This document shows positions 1 to 8,856 of a stretch of 64,000 nucleotides of DNA, in pieces. The DNA lies in contig NZ_CP132204.1 in assembly GCF_030718995.1 (NCBI RefSeq), positions 3,720,001 through 3,784,000 of the forward strand. Reading direction: 5' to 3'. This DNA comes from Arthrobacter oryzae. GTDB taxonomy: Bacteria > Actinomycetota > Actinomycetes > Actinomycetales > Micrococcaceae. Under the pieces are notes generated by a model. That model was given only the letters and a program-made list of their open reading frames with translations. It did not search any database and was not told the DNA's origin. Position numbers and translations under genes: made by a program. Numbering within the stretch: the stretch's first letter is position 1; every line of letters begins with the position of its first letter.

Positions 1-1
1 C

Positions 2-628
2 TCGCTGACGGTCGGTGTTAATGCCGTTCCCGGCAGCAGCCTGTTGATTCGGGGCGGCACCTCATCGGTCGGCCTGGCGCTGACTGTCCTGGCGAAACGC
101 CGCGGCATGACGGTCCTTGCGACCACGAGGAACCCGAACAAGGCACAGGCCCTCGTCGACGCCGGAGCGGACCACGCCATCATCGATACCGGAAGCATCG
201 CCGAGGAAGTTCGCACGATCTTTCCCGGCGGGGTTGAGGGTGCTGTTGAGCTTGTGGGCGCCCCCACGTTGCGCGACACCCTCAGGGCCACCGCCGTGCA
301 CGGGACGGTTTGCTTTACAGGCATGCTTTCCGACGAGTGGACGGTGCCGGATTTCTACCCCATCGACTACATCCCCGGCGGAGTTAGGCTCACCGCGTAC
401 TCCGGAGGGGCCAAGGACCTGCCCCCGGCTGTACTGCAGGAGTTCTTGGACGCCGTGGCTGCAGGGGAAGTGACTGTTCCGATAGGGCGGGTGTACGACA
501 TCGAGGACATCGTGCACGCCCATCAGGACATGGAGGGCGGTGCCGTCACGGGAAAGCTCGTGGTCACGGTGGGCGGACGTTTAGATGACCGCTCACTAAT
601 GTTGGAAGACAGGGACACCAATGGGTGA
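2..628 (+). CDS. Zinc-type alcohol dehydrogenase / quinone oxidoreductase, C-terminal part (5' cut by window edge)
   Basis: The reading frame is already open at the window edge, so the N-terminal catalytic half is missing. What remains is the Rossmann half of a medium-chain dehydrogenase/quinone oxidoreductase: a glycine-rich NAD(P)-binding turn (RGGTSSVGLAL), the ATTRNPNKAQALVDAGADHAI segment characteristic of NADPH discrimination, and the family-typical end (GGAVTGKLVVTV). Such proteins reduce quinones or enones with NAD(P)H in the cytosol. The stop overlaps the next start by 8 nt, so the two genes are probably co-translated. The substrate cannot be told from this fragment. Confidence 0.85.
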   Translation, partial: SLTVGVNAVPGSSLLIRGGTSSVGLALTVLAKRRGMTVLATTRNPNKAQALVDAGADHAIIDTGSIAEEVRTIFPGGVEGAVELVGAPTLRDTLRATAVHGTVCFTGMLSDEWTVPDFYPIDYIPGGVRLTAYSGGAKDLPPAVLQEFLDAVAAGEVTVPIGRVYDIEDIVHAHQDMEGGAVTGKLVVTVGGRLDDRSLMLEDRDTNG

Positions 629-1283
629 CAGTAATCCTCAAATCACGGCGATGCACGCGCTGCACGACCTGCCCGCGGGAGCCTCGTTGAACTCGGTTAC
701 AGCCAGAAGTGTCGATGTTGCGGGGCGACAGGCTCTTCGAGTCGAGCTGACCGAGGCGGCTGCCTCGGGGGTCCCGGGCGTCGACTACATCGACCAGCCC
801 ACCTTCGTCCTGATTCCTGCGGACTTTGGGAACGGCGTCGTCGAGGTCGACGTCCTGAGCCGGCTCGCCGAGACTGCTCCCGACTACGCACGAGCCTTCG
901 CGGGCCTTGCCTACCGGATCACGGAGGGGCTGGACAGCTTTGAGGCAGTGTATGTCCGTCCCCTCAACGGGGCCAAAGCAGATCCTCCGGGACCCCGCGC
1001 CCAGCGGGCCGCGCAGTATTTCGCGTACCCTGACTGGAACTTCGAACGCCTCCGCGAGGAGTATCCGGACGGTCGTTACGAGTCGGGGGCGGACATCGGG
1101 CCGGACGAGTGGATCCACCTGCGCATTGCGATCCATAAAGGGGAATTGCGCGCCAGTGTCGACGGGATCCAGATCCTGGATCTCCCTGAAACCAAGGGAC
1201 GGGAAGCCCGCGGCGGTATCGGGCTTTTTGTTGACATTGGTACAGTGGCGTTCTTCTCGAACCTGTCCATTACCGCACTGTGA
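621..1283 (+). CDS. Concanavalin-A/LamG-like (DUF1080-type) hypothetical protein
   Basis: A 220-residue protein starting inside the end of the upstream oxidoreductase gene (8-nt overlap). No signal peptide is visible. The spacing of beta-strand segments (FVLIPADFGNGVVEVDV, FAGLAYRI, SFEAVYVRP, WIHLRIAIHKGELRASVDG, GGIGLFVDIGTVAFFSNL) matches the jelly-roll layout of the 3-keto-disaccharide-hydrolase/DUF1080 and LamG family, where the last strands end on a G-L-(F/W)-V-D-x-G-T-x-(A/G)-(Y/F)-F-x-N/D-(L/F) pattern. The fold is likely; whether it is an enzyme or a binding protein is unknown. Its place behind an oxidoreductase suggests a carbohydrate or aromatic catabolic role (inference). Confidence 0.7.
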   Translation: MGDSNPQITAMHALHDLPAGASLNSVTARSVDVAGRQALRVELTEAAASGVPGVDYIDQPTFVLIPADFGNGVVEVDVLSRLAETAPDYARAFAGLAYRITEGLDSFEAVYVRPLNGAKADPPGPRAQRAAQYFAYPDWNFERLREEYPDGRYESGADIGPDEWIHLRIAIHKGELRASVDGIQILDLPETKGREARGGIGLFVDIGTVAFFSNLSITAL

Positions 1284-1357
1284 GCCGCTGCGGCCGGAGG
1301 TGACGGCCGCCGTCGTTTGCGGGTATCGAACCGTGCTTTGTGATGTTTCTCCGGCCG

Positions 1358-1636
1358 TCAGGTGATGTCTGAGGGGTGGTGCGCCAGAGGCGTAACGGTG
1401 ATGTCCATATAGGGGAAAAGGGGCAGCCCGGAAAGGAGTTCGTGGAGTTCGTCGTTACCGGGAACGTCGAAGACGGAGAAGTTGGAGTATTGGCCGACGA
1501 CGCGCCAGATGTGCCGCCAGCGCCCGTCGCGTTGGAGGACCTGGGAGTAGGCCTTCTCGCGGTCTTTGATTTCCTTGGCTTGCTCGGGAGGCATATCTAT
1601 GGGCAGGCGGACGTCCATGCGGACCATATACAGCAT
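1358..1636 (-). CDS. Muconolactone delta-isomerase family protein
   Basis: A 92-residue protein matching the muconolactone isomerase (CatC) family in length and pattern: MLYMVRMDVRLPIDMP at the N-terminus, an acidic/basic helix (KEIKDREKAYSQVLQRDGRW), then WRVVGQYSNFSVFDVPGNDELHELLSGLPLFPYMDITVTPLAHHPS. The family isomerises muconolactone to 3-oxoadipate enol-lactone in the beta-ketoadipate pathway, but many members sit in other catabolic operons and have different substrates. No catA or catB is nearby, so the classical role is not supported. It lies 217 bp downstream of the VOC gene on the same strand. Confidence 0.85.
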   Translation of the reverse strand: MLYMVRMDVRLPIDMPPEQAKEIKDREKAYSQVLQRDGRWRHIWRVVGQYSNFSVFDVPGNDELHELLSGLPLFPYMDITVTPLAHHPSDIT

Positions 1637-1853
1637 TGTGTCTCCGTAGGTGAAGAATTACAGGGATTCAGGAGCTTGCCGGCAGCGGTTTTATCGGGGT
1701 TTGAGAATTTCCCCAAGGCTATATCCGACCCCAGCCGGGTGCACAGACCGGGAAAGGAACGGCAGGCGTGGCCGGGTTAGGAGATCCGGCCACGCCTGCC
1801 ATTGCCTTCAGTTCCGCTGCCGGGTGGGACAGGTCAGCCGGGTCTGCAGGCGG

Positions 1854-2390
1854 TTATAGCTCCTGTTGCGAGTGGTCGGCGTTCGGGCGGGGACGCCACC
1901 GGCGAAGCATCGTGCCGGCCTCGTAGGCCTGCACCGACGGATAGCTGACGAGCTCGATTGTGCTGCCCCACGGAGTGCGGGCGTACAGGTATCGGTTGCC
2001 GGCCCCCGCGTCTCCTCCCGGAAGATCGTTGGGCTGACTCAGCAGCGTGCCGCCGGCGTCCTCAAGTTTCCCGGCTGCTTTGTCGATGTCGTCAACGTAG
2101 ACACAGAAGTGCTGGAGGCCGTAGTCGCTGGGGACCACAGGCGGCCGCTGCGGCGCCCCAGAGTACACAAAGAGTTCTAGATTGGGGCCATCGCCAAGAC
2201 GCATCATGCGGATCGACTCGATAGTGGCTCCCGAAGGTATGCCCAGTCCTGCCTCGACCTCGGGTCCCGTCAGCGGTTCGTCCAGCATGTCGTATATCTT
2301 CTCGGCACCGAAGGCTTCCGTGAAGAACCTGGTGGCCTGCTCAAGGTCGGGCACTGTGATGCCGATGTGTTCAATTGCGCGTACAGTCAT
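1854..2390 (-). CDS. VOC (glyoxalase/dioxygenase superfamily) protein
   Basis: The ATG at 2390 is chosen because a GAGGAGA ribosome binding site sits 6 nt upstream; the frame stays open further upstream but looks non-coding. The 178-residue product starts MTVRAIEHIGITVPDLEQA, with the first metal-ligand His of the vicinal-oxygen-chelate fold. A second half carries GLQHFCVYVDDIDKAAGKLE (second His) and ends with TPWGSTIELVSYP, where Glu is the usual last ligand. This is the two-module pattern of glyoxalase I, methylmalonyl-CoA epimerase and extradiol-type enzymes. It starts 13 nt after the flavoenzyme gene and is likely co-transcribed with it. The substrate is unknown. Confidence 0.85.
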   Translation of the reverse strand: MTVRAIEHIGITVPDLEQATRFFTEAFGAEKIYDMLDEPLTGPEVEAGLGIPSGATIESIRMMRLGDGPNLELFVYSGAPQRPPVVPSDYGLQHFCVYVDDIDKAAGKLEDAGGTLLSQPNDLPGGDAGAGNRYLYARTPWGSTIELVSYPSVQAYEAGTMLRRWRPRPNADHSQQEL

Positions 2391-2403
2391 CGAATTTCTC
2401 CTC

Positions 2404-4314
2404 TCAGATCCGGGCTGCTGCCCAGAACCCGGATTGGGTTGCCTCATACATCCGGCCACCACGGGTTCGCGTGCCGATCTCACGGACCTTTTCCTCGTCG
2501 ACCATGCCTGTCAGCACGTCGCTGGCCACCCGGTCCTGTGCCCATACGACAACCCCTCCGTTGGGAGCGGCCTGCCCGACGGCCGTTTCGACACCTTGGG
2601 CGGCCAGGAGCTCGGCGAGACGATCGCGCTGCATGTCGTTGGTGTCGATTCCGACGTCCCCGGACGGCGAACTGAGCCTGACGCGGCGGCCCTGCTCCGC
2701 AAGCCAAAGGGCTGCGAACATCGCGATCTCGGTATCGCCGTGCACGGTGACCAGATCGCCGTCGGGCGCGGTTCCCGTGGTGAGCATCTCGACGGCGTCG
2801 ATGGCGCCGTCGGGTAACCCTGTGCTGACCGTGCCTGTAGCCAGCAGGACGACATCGTAGCTGTCCAGGTCACTTTGTGTGGCTTCTGTACCGAGGCGGA
2901 CGTCGATGGCGAGACGCTGGAGCTCCACCCTGTAGAAGTTGATCATGTTCCTCATCTCAGTGTGGAGGAAGCCGGCGGCGGACCAAGCGCGCAACTGACC
3001 GCCGATGGCTTCCTGGCGCTCGATGATTGTGACATCGTGACCGCGCTCTGCAGCGACGATGGCTGCCTCACAGCCCGACGGCCCGGCACCCACAATCAGA
3101 ACCCGCTTGGCGACGTCGGCCCGGCGCAGCGCATCCTTTGCGCGGGCCTCCTGTGAAAGAGCCGGGTTGATGACGCACTGGGTGTGCTGGCCTTTGAACA
3201 TCCAGCGTGAGATGCACTCGTTGACGGCGATGCAGCGGCGCACGTGGGCTCCTTCGCCGCGTCGGGTCTTGGCCACGGTTTCAGGGTCGGCGAGCTGTGC
3301 CCGGCCCAGGGCGACGAAGTCCAGTTCGCCTGACGCGACAGCATCGTTCATTTCGTCGAGCAGCCAGGTCAGCCGGCCGACACCGATCACCGGCACCGAC
3401 ACCCTTTCCTTCACTGCCTTGGCGTAATGAACAAGGTTGCCGGGCGGGTACATGGGCAGGAGAGTGGCGGCGGTGTCGTAGTTTCCGGCCGATACGTCCA
3501 GGGCGTCCACGTATTGCTCCAGCATCTTGCAGAACCGGAGACCTTCATCCAGCGGCAGTCCGCCTTCGTAGGGCTCCTCCACACTCAGGCGGTACATGAC
3601 CGGGAAGTCCGGGCCGACGATGTCCCGGACTGCGCGGACCACTTCGAGGGCGAATCGCGCTCGGTTCTCCAGAGAACCCCCATACTCGTCGGTGCGTTTG
3701 TTGGTCTTTGGTGAGAGGAACTGGCCAAGCAGGTACCCGTGGGCACCGTGCAGCTCCACCGCGTCGAACCCGGCCTCGACGGCGCGTCTGGCCCCTTGTG
3801 CGTACATGTCGACCAGGCCCGGGATCTCAGCGAGCTCGATGGCCCGCGGCGGGGTGCCGAAGGCGCTTGTGATACCCGCTGTTGGCGCGATTGGCGGTTC
3901 ATTCCGTTCGGTGTTTGCCTGCGAGTTTTGGCGGCCTGTGTGATGGAGCTGGACGGCGATCTTCGCTCCCTCGTTGTGCACCGCCTCGGTCAGGGCTGCC
4001 AGGCCTGAGCGAAACCGGTCGTGGTCAATGCGGATGGGATGGCCCACGGTGCGGCCTACCATCCAGTCGACAGAGGTGTTTTCGGTGATGATGAGGCCCA
4101 CTCCACCCCGGGCTCTGGCACGGTAGTACTCGATCATGCGGTCGCTGACGTCGCCGAACGTTCCGGCGTATTGAGTGAAGATAGGGGACTGGACGAAACG
4201 GTTCCTCAGGGTCATCCGGCCTATTTGGCCGCGCTGGAACAGTGCCTCGTGCGTCCGGGGCGTTTCGTCGCCCTCCTTGTTTCGGACGGAAACGTCGAAT
4301 GCGTGAGTGGTCAT
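2404..4314 (-). CDS. Old-yellow-enzyme type NADH:flavin oxidoreductase with C-terminal FAD/NAD(P) domain
   Basis: A 636-residue protein of the 2,4-dienoyl-CoA reductase/trimethylamine-dehydrogenase class. The N-terminal TIM barrel (about residues 20-370) shows FMN-barrel motifs: RNRFVQSPIF, GFDAVELHGAHGYLLGQFLSP and NRTDEYGGSLENR. The C-terminal half has a dinucleotide fold (VLIVGAGPSGCEAAIVAAERGHDVTIIE). The linker that normally binds a [4Fe-4S] cluster reads RRCIAVNECISRW...TQCVINP, lacking the second Cys of the usual CxxCxxxC. Start: two adjacent ATGs (4317, 4314) follow GAGGAG; 4314 gives the better spacing of 7 nt. It lies 115 bp from the AraC gene and directly upstream of the VOC gene. 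Probable role: reduction of an enone or dienoyl compound (inference). Confidence 0.9.
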   Translation of the reverse strand: MTTHAFDVSVRNKEGDETPRTHEALFQRGQIGRMTLRNRFVQSPIFTQYAGTFGDVSDRMIEYYRARARGGVGLIITENTSVDWMVGRTVGHPIRIDHDRFRSGLAALTEAVHNEGAKIAVQLHHTGRQNSQANTERNEPPIAPTAGITSAFGTPPRAIELAEIPGLVDMYAQGARRAVEAGFDAVELHGAHGYLLGQFLSPKTNKRTDEYGGSLENRARFALEVVRAVRDIVGPDFPVMYRLSVEEPYEGGLPLDEGLRFCKMLEQYVDALDVSAGNYDTAATLLPMYPPGNLVHYAKAVKERVSVPVIGVGRLTWLLDEMNDAVASGELDFVALGRAQLADPETVAKTRRGEGAHVRRCIAVNECISRWMFKGQHTQCVINPALSQEARAKDALRRADVAKRVLIVGAGPSGCEAAIVAAERGHDVTIIERQEAIGGQLRAWSAAGFLHTEMRNMINFYRVELQRLAIDVRLGTEATQSDLDSYDVVLLATGTVSTGLPDGAIDAVEMLTTGTAPDGDLVTVHGDTEIAMFAALWLAEQGRRVRLSSPSGDVGIDTNDMQRDRLAELLAAQGVETAVGQAAPNGGVVVWAQDRVASDVLTGMVDEEKVREIGTRTRGGRMYEATQSGFWAAARI

Positions 4315-4429
4315 CATTGATCTCCTCGGGTTGAAAGGGACGTCGGGGACGTCCCTTTCAACTATGGAGAGAGCACTTCGGCCGCGCATGCCCCGGAGTG
4401 CAAAATACTTGGCCTGAGGTGCAAATCTC

Positions 4430-5311
4430 TCAGGACGGCTGCGGTCGCCGTGCATCCCTCGGGGCGATCCCGTAGGCGGATCGGTACGCGCGGCTGAACG
4501 AGGACGGGCTGGCGAAGCCGACTCGGGATGCCACTTCAGTGATTGACATGCCCGGCTGCGTCATCAGCAGTTGCTGGGCAGTTTCAAGTCGCCGGCGCGA
4601 TAGGTACTGCCCGCACGAGTCGCCCGCCCCTTGGAACAGCAGATGCAAGTACCTGGTGGACACGGCATTTGCACGGGCGATGTCGTCAACGCTCAGACCG
4701 ACACTGTTCAGATGAGAGTCGATGAAGGCGCGTATCTCCATCAGGCGGATGGACTGCGTGTCGAGGACGATGTTCGATGACGAACCGATCGCGGACGTCA
4801 GCAGGTCAACGGCCACATTGCCCGCAGTGACAGCTGCCCTCTCGTCCAGGTAGTCGGCGTCTGTCGAGGTCTTAAGCCATGAGCCCAGCAGTCGAAGACC
4901 AGGCGAGGCCGGCAGCGGCCTCCCGACAATTGATTCGAAGCGGGGCAATGCCTCCCGGGCCATTTCCCGCGGCAGGAAGAAGGTGAACTTATCCAGGTGA
5001 CCGGGAGCAGAACATTCGGCCGGCCGCACTCCGTCCCAGATCAAGGCCATTCCTTCCCCGACTAGAGTCTCCCTGCCGCTCTGGGCGAAAACTTCGGCGC
5101 CGCGCTGCACAAGTAGAACAGCGATGAACTCGCCGTCCGTCTGACGAAGTTCGGCGGGGCCGCGGCGACCCACCATCCCGCCAAGCGTGCAGCCCACGGT
5201 CCAGGGCTTGCCGAGCCTCCGCGTCAGATGACGAAGCTTGGCGTGGCGTCTGACGTCAAGACGCCAGGGCAAGTGGCTGGACGCAAACTCCGTGACCATC
5301 TGGTTGCTCAC
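4430..5311 (-). CDS. AraC-family transcriptional regulator
   Basis: The C-terminal 100 residues contain two helix-turn-helix units typical of AraC/XylS (LSVDDIARANAVSTRYLHLLFQ, then MSITEVASRVGFASPSSFSRAYRSAYGIAPRDAR). The N-terminal part resembles the AraC_binding_2 (FeaR/NahR-like) sensor with FIAVLLVQRGAEVFAQSGRE. The frame opens with TTG at 5329, but GTG at 5311 is preceded by GAGGA and is preferred (293 aa). It is transcribed in the same direction as the flavoenzyme/VOC genes that start 115 bp downstream and is their likely activator (inference from position). Confidence 0.88.
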   Translation of the reverse strand: MSNQMVTEFASSHLPWRLDVRRHAKLRHLTRRLGKPWTVGCTLGGMVGRRGPAELRQTDGEFIAVLLVQRGAEVFAQSGRETLVGEGMALIWDGVRPAECSAPGHLDKFTFFLPREMAREALPRFESIVGRPLPASPGLRLLGSWLKTSTDADYLDERAAVTAGNVAVDLLTSAIGSSSNIVLDTQSIRLMEIRAFIDSHLNSVGLSVDDIARANAVSTRYLHLLFQGAGDSCGQYLSRRRLETAQQLLMTQPGMSITEVASRVGFASPSSFSRAYRSAYGIAPRDARRPQPS

Positions 5312-5481
5312 AAGATCCTCAGCCGTCAAGTCGGGCCCTCCATCCGTCGAACACCGGGAATGTTGCTCCCGGCCGCCTGCCGCCCGTCAGCTACGTTGCC
5401 CCGGGCCGTGCGCATGGGTTGACGAATACTACCTTGAGAAGATTTCAAGGTCCACTGGTTGCATGGACTCACGTATGCCGC

Positions 5482-6417
5482 CTACAGGACGGACGGGTAC
5501 GCGAAGAACGCGAATCGCCTGCCGTCCGGCGCCCAGCTGTTGCAGTTCATTGTTCCCTGGCCGCCGAATAACGTCACGATGGTGCGTGGCTCGCCACCAT
5601 CTGCGGTCATCATCCGCAACTCCACCTCCATGTCAGCGGGGTGGCTGATTGTGCCGGGAGGGTAGCTGATGTACACGAACTCCTTACCATCCGGTGTGAA
5701 ATGCGGGAACCAATTGACGCGCGCGTCGAAAGTCAGTTGCTGCCGGTCCGTGCCATCGGGTCGCATCCTAAAGATCTGGGCGTGGCCCTTCACCGTGGCC
5801 GTCTCCTCGGAGTTGTAGTAAATCCATTTCCCGTCGCGGGAGTATTCCGGACCGTCGTAGTCGTTGACACCTTCCGTCACCTGGTTTTCCGGACCACCCG
5901 CCGCCGGTATGGTCGCGAGATTCCGCCGGGCGCGCGGCTCGTCTCCCTCCGGCTCGACCGACACGTAGGCGAGCGTCTCCTCGTCCGGCGAGACGCCGTG
6001 CAACCAATAGCTGTACCGTTGCTCCGCCGGGTGGACATTTGACACCCGGCGCACGTCGCCACCTTCAAGGCTCACACAGTACACATGGCCGAGAGCGCTG
6101 AAGTACACGCGCTCCCCGTCCGGTGAGAGCACGTGATCGTTGTTCACGCCCTCGACGTCGCCTATGTCGATCCGTTCAAGGTCTCCGGTTCCGTCGGCGA
6201 GTATCCTGCAGAGCTTCCCCTGGCTGTTGACCACCAGCCACCGGCCATCGGGCGTCCAATTGGGTGATTCGACGAGACGCTCCGATTGGTACACGAGCGT
6301 CTCTGTACCTTCTTCGACGTCGGCGATGATGAGCTGAGACACCTGATTAGGCTGCATGTCGTCTCTGCCCGGGTATCGAGAGGTCTGGAGGCCGCGGGAG
6401 TTTGTGGATGAAATCAT
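5482..6417 (-). CDS. TolB-like beta-propeller (PD40 repeat) protein, cytosolic, paralog 1
   Basis: A 311-residue protein built of PD40/WD40-like blades, visible as repeated (S/T)PDG(K/E/R) turns: NWTPDGRWL, VLSPDGERVYF, GVSPDEETLAY, YSRDGKWIYY, HFTPDGKEFVY, SWAPDGRRFAFF. There is no signal peptide, unlike periplasmic TolB. AGGAAG lies ahead of the ATG. It shares long stretches with the protein at 7943-8821, including conserved His sites (NNDHV, LHGVSPD, GHAQ, WFPH). Set in a sugar-uptake operon, it may be an enzyme such as a propeller lyase or isomerase rather than a Tol protein (inference). It is the last or next-to-last gene of the minus-strand operon. Confidence 0.85.
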   Translation of the reverse strand: MISSTNSRGLQTSRYPGRDDMQPNQVSQLIIADVEEGTETLVYQSERLVESPNWTPDGRWLVVNSQGKLCRILADGTGDLERIDIGDVEGVNNDHVLSPDGERVYFSALGHVYCVSLEGGDVRRVSNVHPAEQRYSYWLHGVSPDEETLAYVSVEPEGDEPRARRNLATIPAAGGPENQVTEGVNDYDGPEYSRDGKWIYYNSEETATVKGHAQIFRMRPDGTDRQQLTFDARVNWFPHFTPDGKEFVYISYPPGTISHPADMEVELRMMTADGGEPRTIVTLFGGQGTMNCNSWAPDGRRFAFFAYPSVL

Positions 6418-6493
6418 ACGTCTTCCTTTTATTTGGGGGAGTCCGAACGTTTATTGCGCGGCTAACGACATCAGGGAGACCAGCATTGGAAGG

Positions 6494-6976
6494 TCAGGGC
6501 CGAGGGTGGGCTGACCGTATCGCTTCCATGGCGACGTCGTGGTCCTCCCGGATCGATCCGACCAGCCCGGAGATGGCCACCGCGCCCACGGTGATTCCGG
6601 CTACGACGATCGGCACGGCGCCGCCGGCTATCGCGAATTCTTGTTGATCGAGCCAGTCGGGGGCATGGCCGGAGAGTTGGTGCCGGAGCACGAACTCGAG
6701 GCTCGGGATCTCGTGCCGCATCGTGGTGTTGATCTTTCGCCGGACCCAGTCGTCGTGCTCGGCGGTGGTCCCGGCGAACGCTGCGTGGAATACCCGCTGC
6801 GTTCCCCGGGACACTGCCACGACAATCGGCAGGTGATCGCGTTCTGCCAGCGCCGCGGCTGCTGATCCGATCCTTCTCGCGTCCTCGTGACCGAAACTCG
6901 TGAGCGTGCGCTCAGCTGCCTGACCTTGAATTTCCTTGAGCATCGTTTGTAGTTCGATGGCGTCCTGGCCGGTCAT
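6494..6976 (-). CDS. UPF0303 / heme-degrading-domain-like protein
   Basis: A 160-residue protein starting MTGQDAIELQTMLKEIQ. The central pattern (IVVAVSRGTQRVFHAAFAGTT, DDWVRRKINTTMRHEIPSLEF) and the glycine-rich end (GGAVPIVVAGITVGAVAISGL) match the UPF0303 family, a relative of GlcG/HbpS heme-binding proteins. Its ATG overlaps the stop of the aldo/keto reductase gene (ATGA), indicating translational coupling. Members often sit beside sugar or polyol catabolic genes; a catalytic function is not established. Confidence 0.8.
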   Translation of the reverse strand: MTGQDAIELQTMLKEIQGQAAERTLTSFGHEDARRIGSAAAALAERDHLPIVVAVSRGTQRVFHAAFAGTTAEHDDWVRRKINTTMRHEIPSLEFVLRHQLSGHAPDWLDQQEFAIAGGAVPIVVAGITVGAVAISGLVGSIREDHDVAMEAIRSAHPRP

Positions 6977-7929
6977 GGGTTTACCGGATCCAACCAATTC
7001 GAGGGTTCGGGTACGAGGTCCTCGACAGCGACCCAAAACTCCTCTGGAAGCTCGGCGTTGGCTGACGCGAGGAGCGTGTCAATTCGCTCAGGCTTACTGA
7101 TGCCGACCACAGACATATGTATACGCGGATCACGCAAGGAGAATTGCAGCGCAGCGGTTGCAAGATCTGTACCCCACTCGCGGCACAGGGCTTCGAGCGC
7201 GAAGGCAGCGTCGACCGTCGCATCTTTGGCGGGGCGGTAGCCATACTTGCGTTGACCGTGTGGGTTGGCCAACAACCCCCCGCCCAGGTAGGCGGCGTTG
7301 ACGACGCCCATCCCGGCCGCTGAGGCCCGGTCAAAGAGTGCTCCGGCGCTGCGGTCGACAAGGGTCCAGCGGTTGTGGTTGAGGAGCACGTTGAATACGC
7401 CCAGATCCAGGAACCGATGCATTACCTTGACGTCACCACCGGCCAGGCCGATCGCCCCGATGATGCCTTCACGTTGTAGCTCGACGAGCACTTCCACCGC
7501 GCCACCCGGGGCGTCAAGGCCCTGGTCGAGCGCAAACTCCGGATCATGGAGGTATACGAGTGGCAGCTTGTTGAGGCCGAGGCGGTCCATGCTCTCCTCA
7601 ACCGATCGACGGACCCGCTCACCGGAGTAGTCGCCGTCTTTTGCGTCGGTCTTGGTGGCGATGAGGTAGTCGGCTGGCAGCCCTCCGGCGCGGGTGATTC
7701 CCTGTCCGATCCTTCGCTCACTATTGCCGTCCGAGTAGCCGTTGGACGTATCGATGACCCGCACAGGGCTGCGCAGCAGTTTGGTCACGAGATCCACTGC
7801 TTGTTCGGTGGGGACGTCATAGCCAAAGATCTCCGGCATGCTGCCAATGGGGCCGCCGCCGGCGGCGACGGCGGACACGGTCAAGCCGGTGGAGCCGAGG
7901 GGGCGCAGCCAATTCGTCTGCTGCTTCAT
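6973..7929 (-). CDS. Aldo/keto reductase
   Basis: A 318-residue TIM-barrel oxidoreductase of the AKR superfamily (sugar-dehydrogenase-like branch). Visible motifs: LGSTGLTVSAVAAGGGPIG at the N-terminus, VIDTSNGYSDGNSERRIGQ (catalytic Asp and Tyr), YLIATKTDAKDG (catalytic Lys) and LPLVYLHDPE (active-site His). The ATG at 7929 is chosen because GGAG stands 6 nt upstream; two other in-frame ATGs at 7935 and 7941 touch the upstream stop. The start lies 13 nt from the propeller gene end. It likely oxidises or reduces a sugar taken up by the neighbouring ABC transporter (inference). Confidence 0.92.
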   Translation of the reverse strand: MKQQTNWLRPLGSTGLTVSAVAAGGGPIGSMPEIFGYDVPTEQAVDLVTKLLRSPVRVIDTSNGYSDGNSERRIGQGITRAGGLPADYLIATKTDAKDGDYSGERVRRSVEESMDRLGLNKLPLVYLHDPEFALDQGLDAPGGAVEVLVELQREGIIGAIGLAGGDVKVMHRFLDLGVFNVLLNHNRWTLVDRSAGALFDRASAAGMGVVNAAYLGGGLLANPHGQRKYGYRPAKDATVDAAFALEALCREWGTDLATAALQFSLRDPRIHMSVVGISKPERIDTLLASANAELPEEFWVAVEDLVPEPSNWLDPVNP

Positions 7930-7942
7930 GGTCATCTCCATT

Positions 7943-8821
7943 TCAGTTAATCGGGTATGCGACGAACGCGAAGCGTGAACTGTCGGGAGACCAGCTGTTG
8001 ACATTGATGGTGCCTTGGCCGCCGAACAGCGGGTAGCGCTGGACGGGGGTCGACCAGTCCTCGGGGGACACGACGACGACGTCGACGTTTAGGTTTGGCG
8101 GATGGCCGAGGGTTCCGGCGGGGAAGGAGATATACACGGCCGAGCGGTTGTCCGGGGAAAGATGCGGGAACCAGTCGACTGTCTCGCTGCTGGTGAGCCG
8201 TTCGAGTGTGCTGGTGGTTTCGTTGATCCGTGCGAGCTGGGCATGTCCTGCCGCGGTGGTGAATCCCTCGGTGTTGAAGTAGATCCACTCGCCGTCAGGG
8301 GACCATTCGGGTCCGTCGATGTGTCGCGGTCCGGTGTCCGGTCGTGTGACTACGCCGCCGGAAACCGGCCATACGGCGAGTTTGCCGGGATCCCCGAATT
8401 CTTTCAGCTCGACGTAGGCGAGGCGTTTGCCGTCGGGTGAGACGCCGTGGAGGAAGTGCCACATACCGTCGTCCTGGCTCACACGTTCGACTGCGCCGCC
8501 GCTGAGGGCGGCGCGGTAGATGTGTCCGTCATTGGCCGAGAGGAAAATGTGGTCTCCATCCGGGTCCAGGACGTGGTCGTTGTTCAGTTCGGGGAGGCCG
8601 TCGTAGTGGATCTGACGGAGCCCTGACTCAGGGTTCGTGACGTCCAGTGCCCAAAGATGTCCGTTTCCGTTCAGGTAGAGGGTCTTGCCGTCGAGGGACC
8701 AGTTGGGTGCTTCGATCTGGAGTTCATCGGTCTCGAATAGGAGAGTCGGTTGGTTGTGGGCCGGTCCGCCGATGAATACCTGGGCGCGCTGGCCGTCGGC
8801 GAGTTGGGGGGCGAGTGACAT
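7943..8821 (-). CDS. TolB-like beta-propeller protein, cytosolic, paralog 2
   Basis: A 292-residue propeller with PD40 turns (NWSLDGKTLYL, LDPDGDHIFLS, GVSPDGKRLAYV, EWSPDGEWIYF, HLSPDNRSAVYIS, SWSPDSSRFAFVAY). The ATG at 8821 follows AGGAG by 8 nt; no signal peptide is seen. It is clearly homologous to the 5482-6417 protein across its length, sharing NNDHVL, FLHGVSPD, GHAQ, WFPH and FGGQGT. Both paralogs flank the aldo/keto reductase/UPF0303 pair within one operon. The propeller fold is solid; the enzyme or carrier role is unknown. Confidence 0.87.
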   Translation of the reverse strand: MSLAPQLADGQRAQVFIGGPAHNQPTLLFETDELQIEAPNWSLDGKTLYLNGNGHLWALDVTNPESGLRQIHYDGLPELNNDHVLDPDGDHIFLSANDGHIYRAALSGGAVERVSQDDGMWHFLHGVSPDGKRLAYVELKEFGDPGKLAVWPVSGGVVTRPDTGPRHIDGPEWSPDGEWIYFNTEGFTTAAGHAQLARINETTSTLERLTSSETVDWFPHLSPDNRSAVYISFPAGTLGHPPNLNVDVVVVSPEDWSTPVQRYPLFGGQGTINVNSWSPDSSRFAFVAYPIN

Positions 8822-8856
8822 GGGGAGTTCTCCTATGAGGGGGGAATTGGCAGTGC

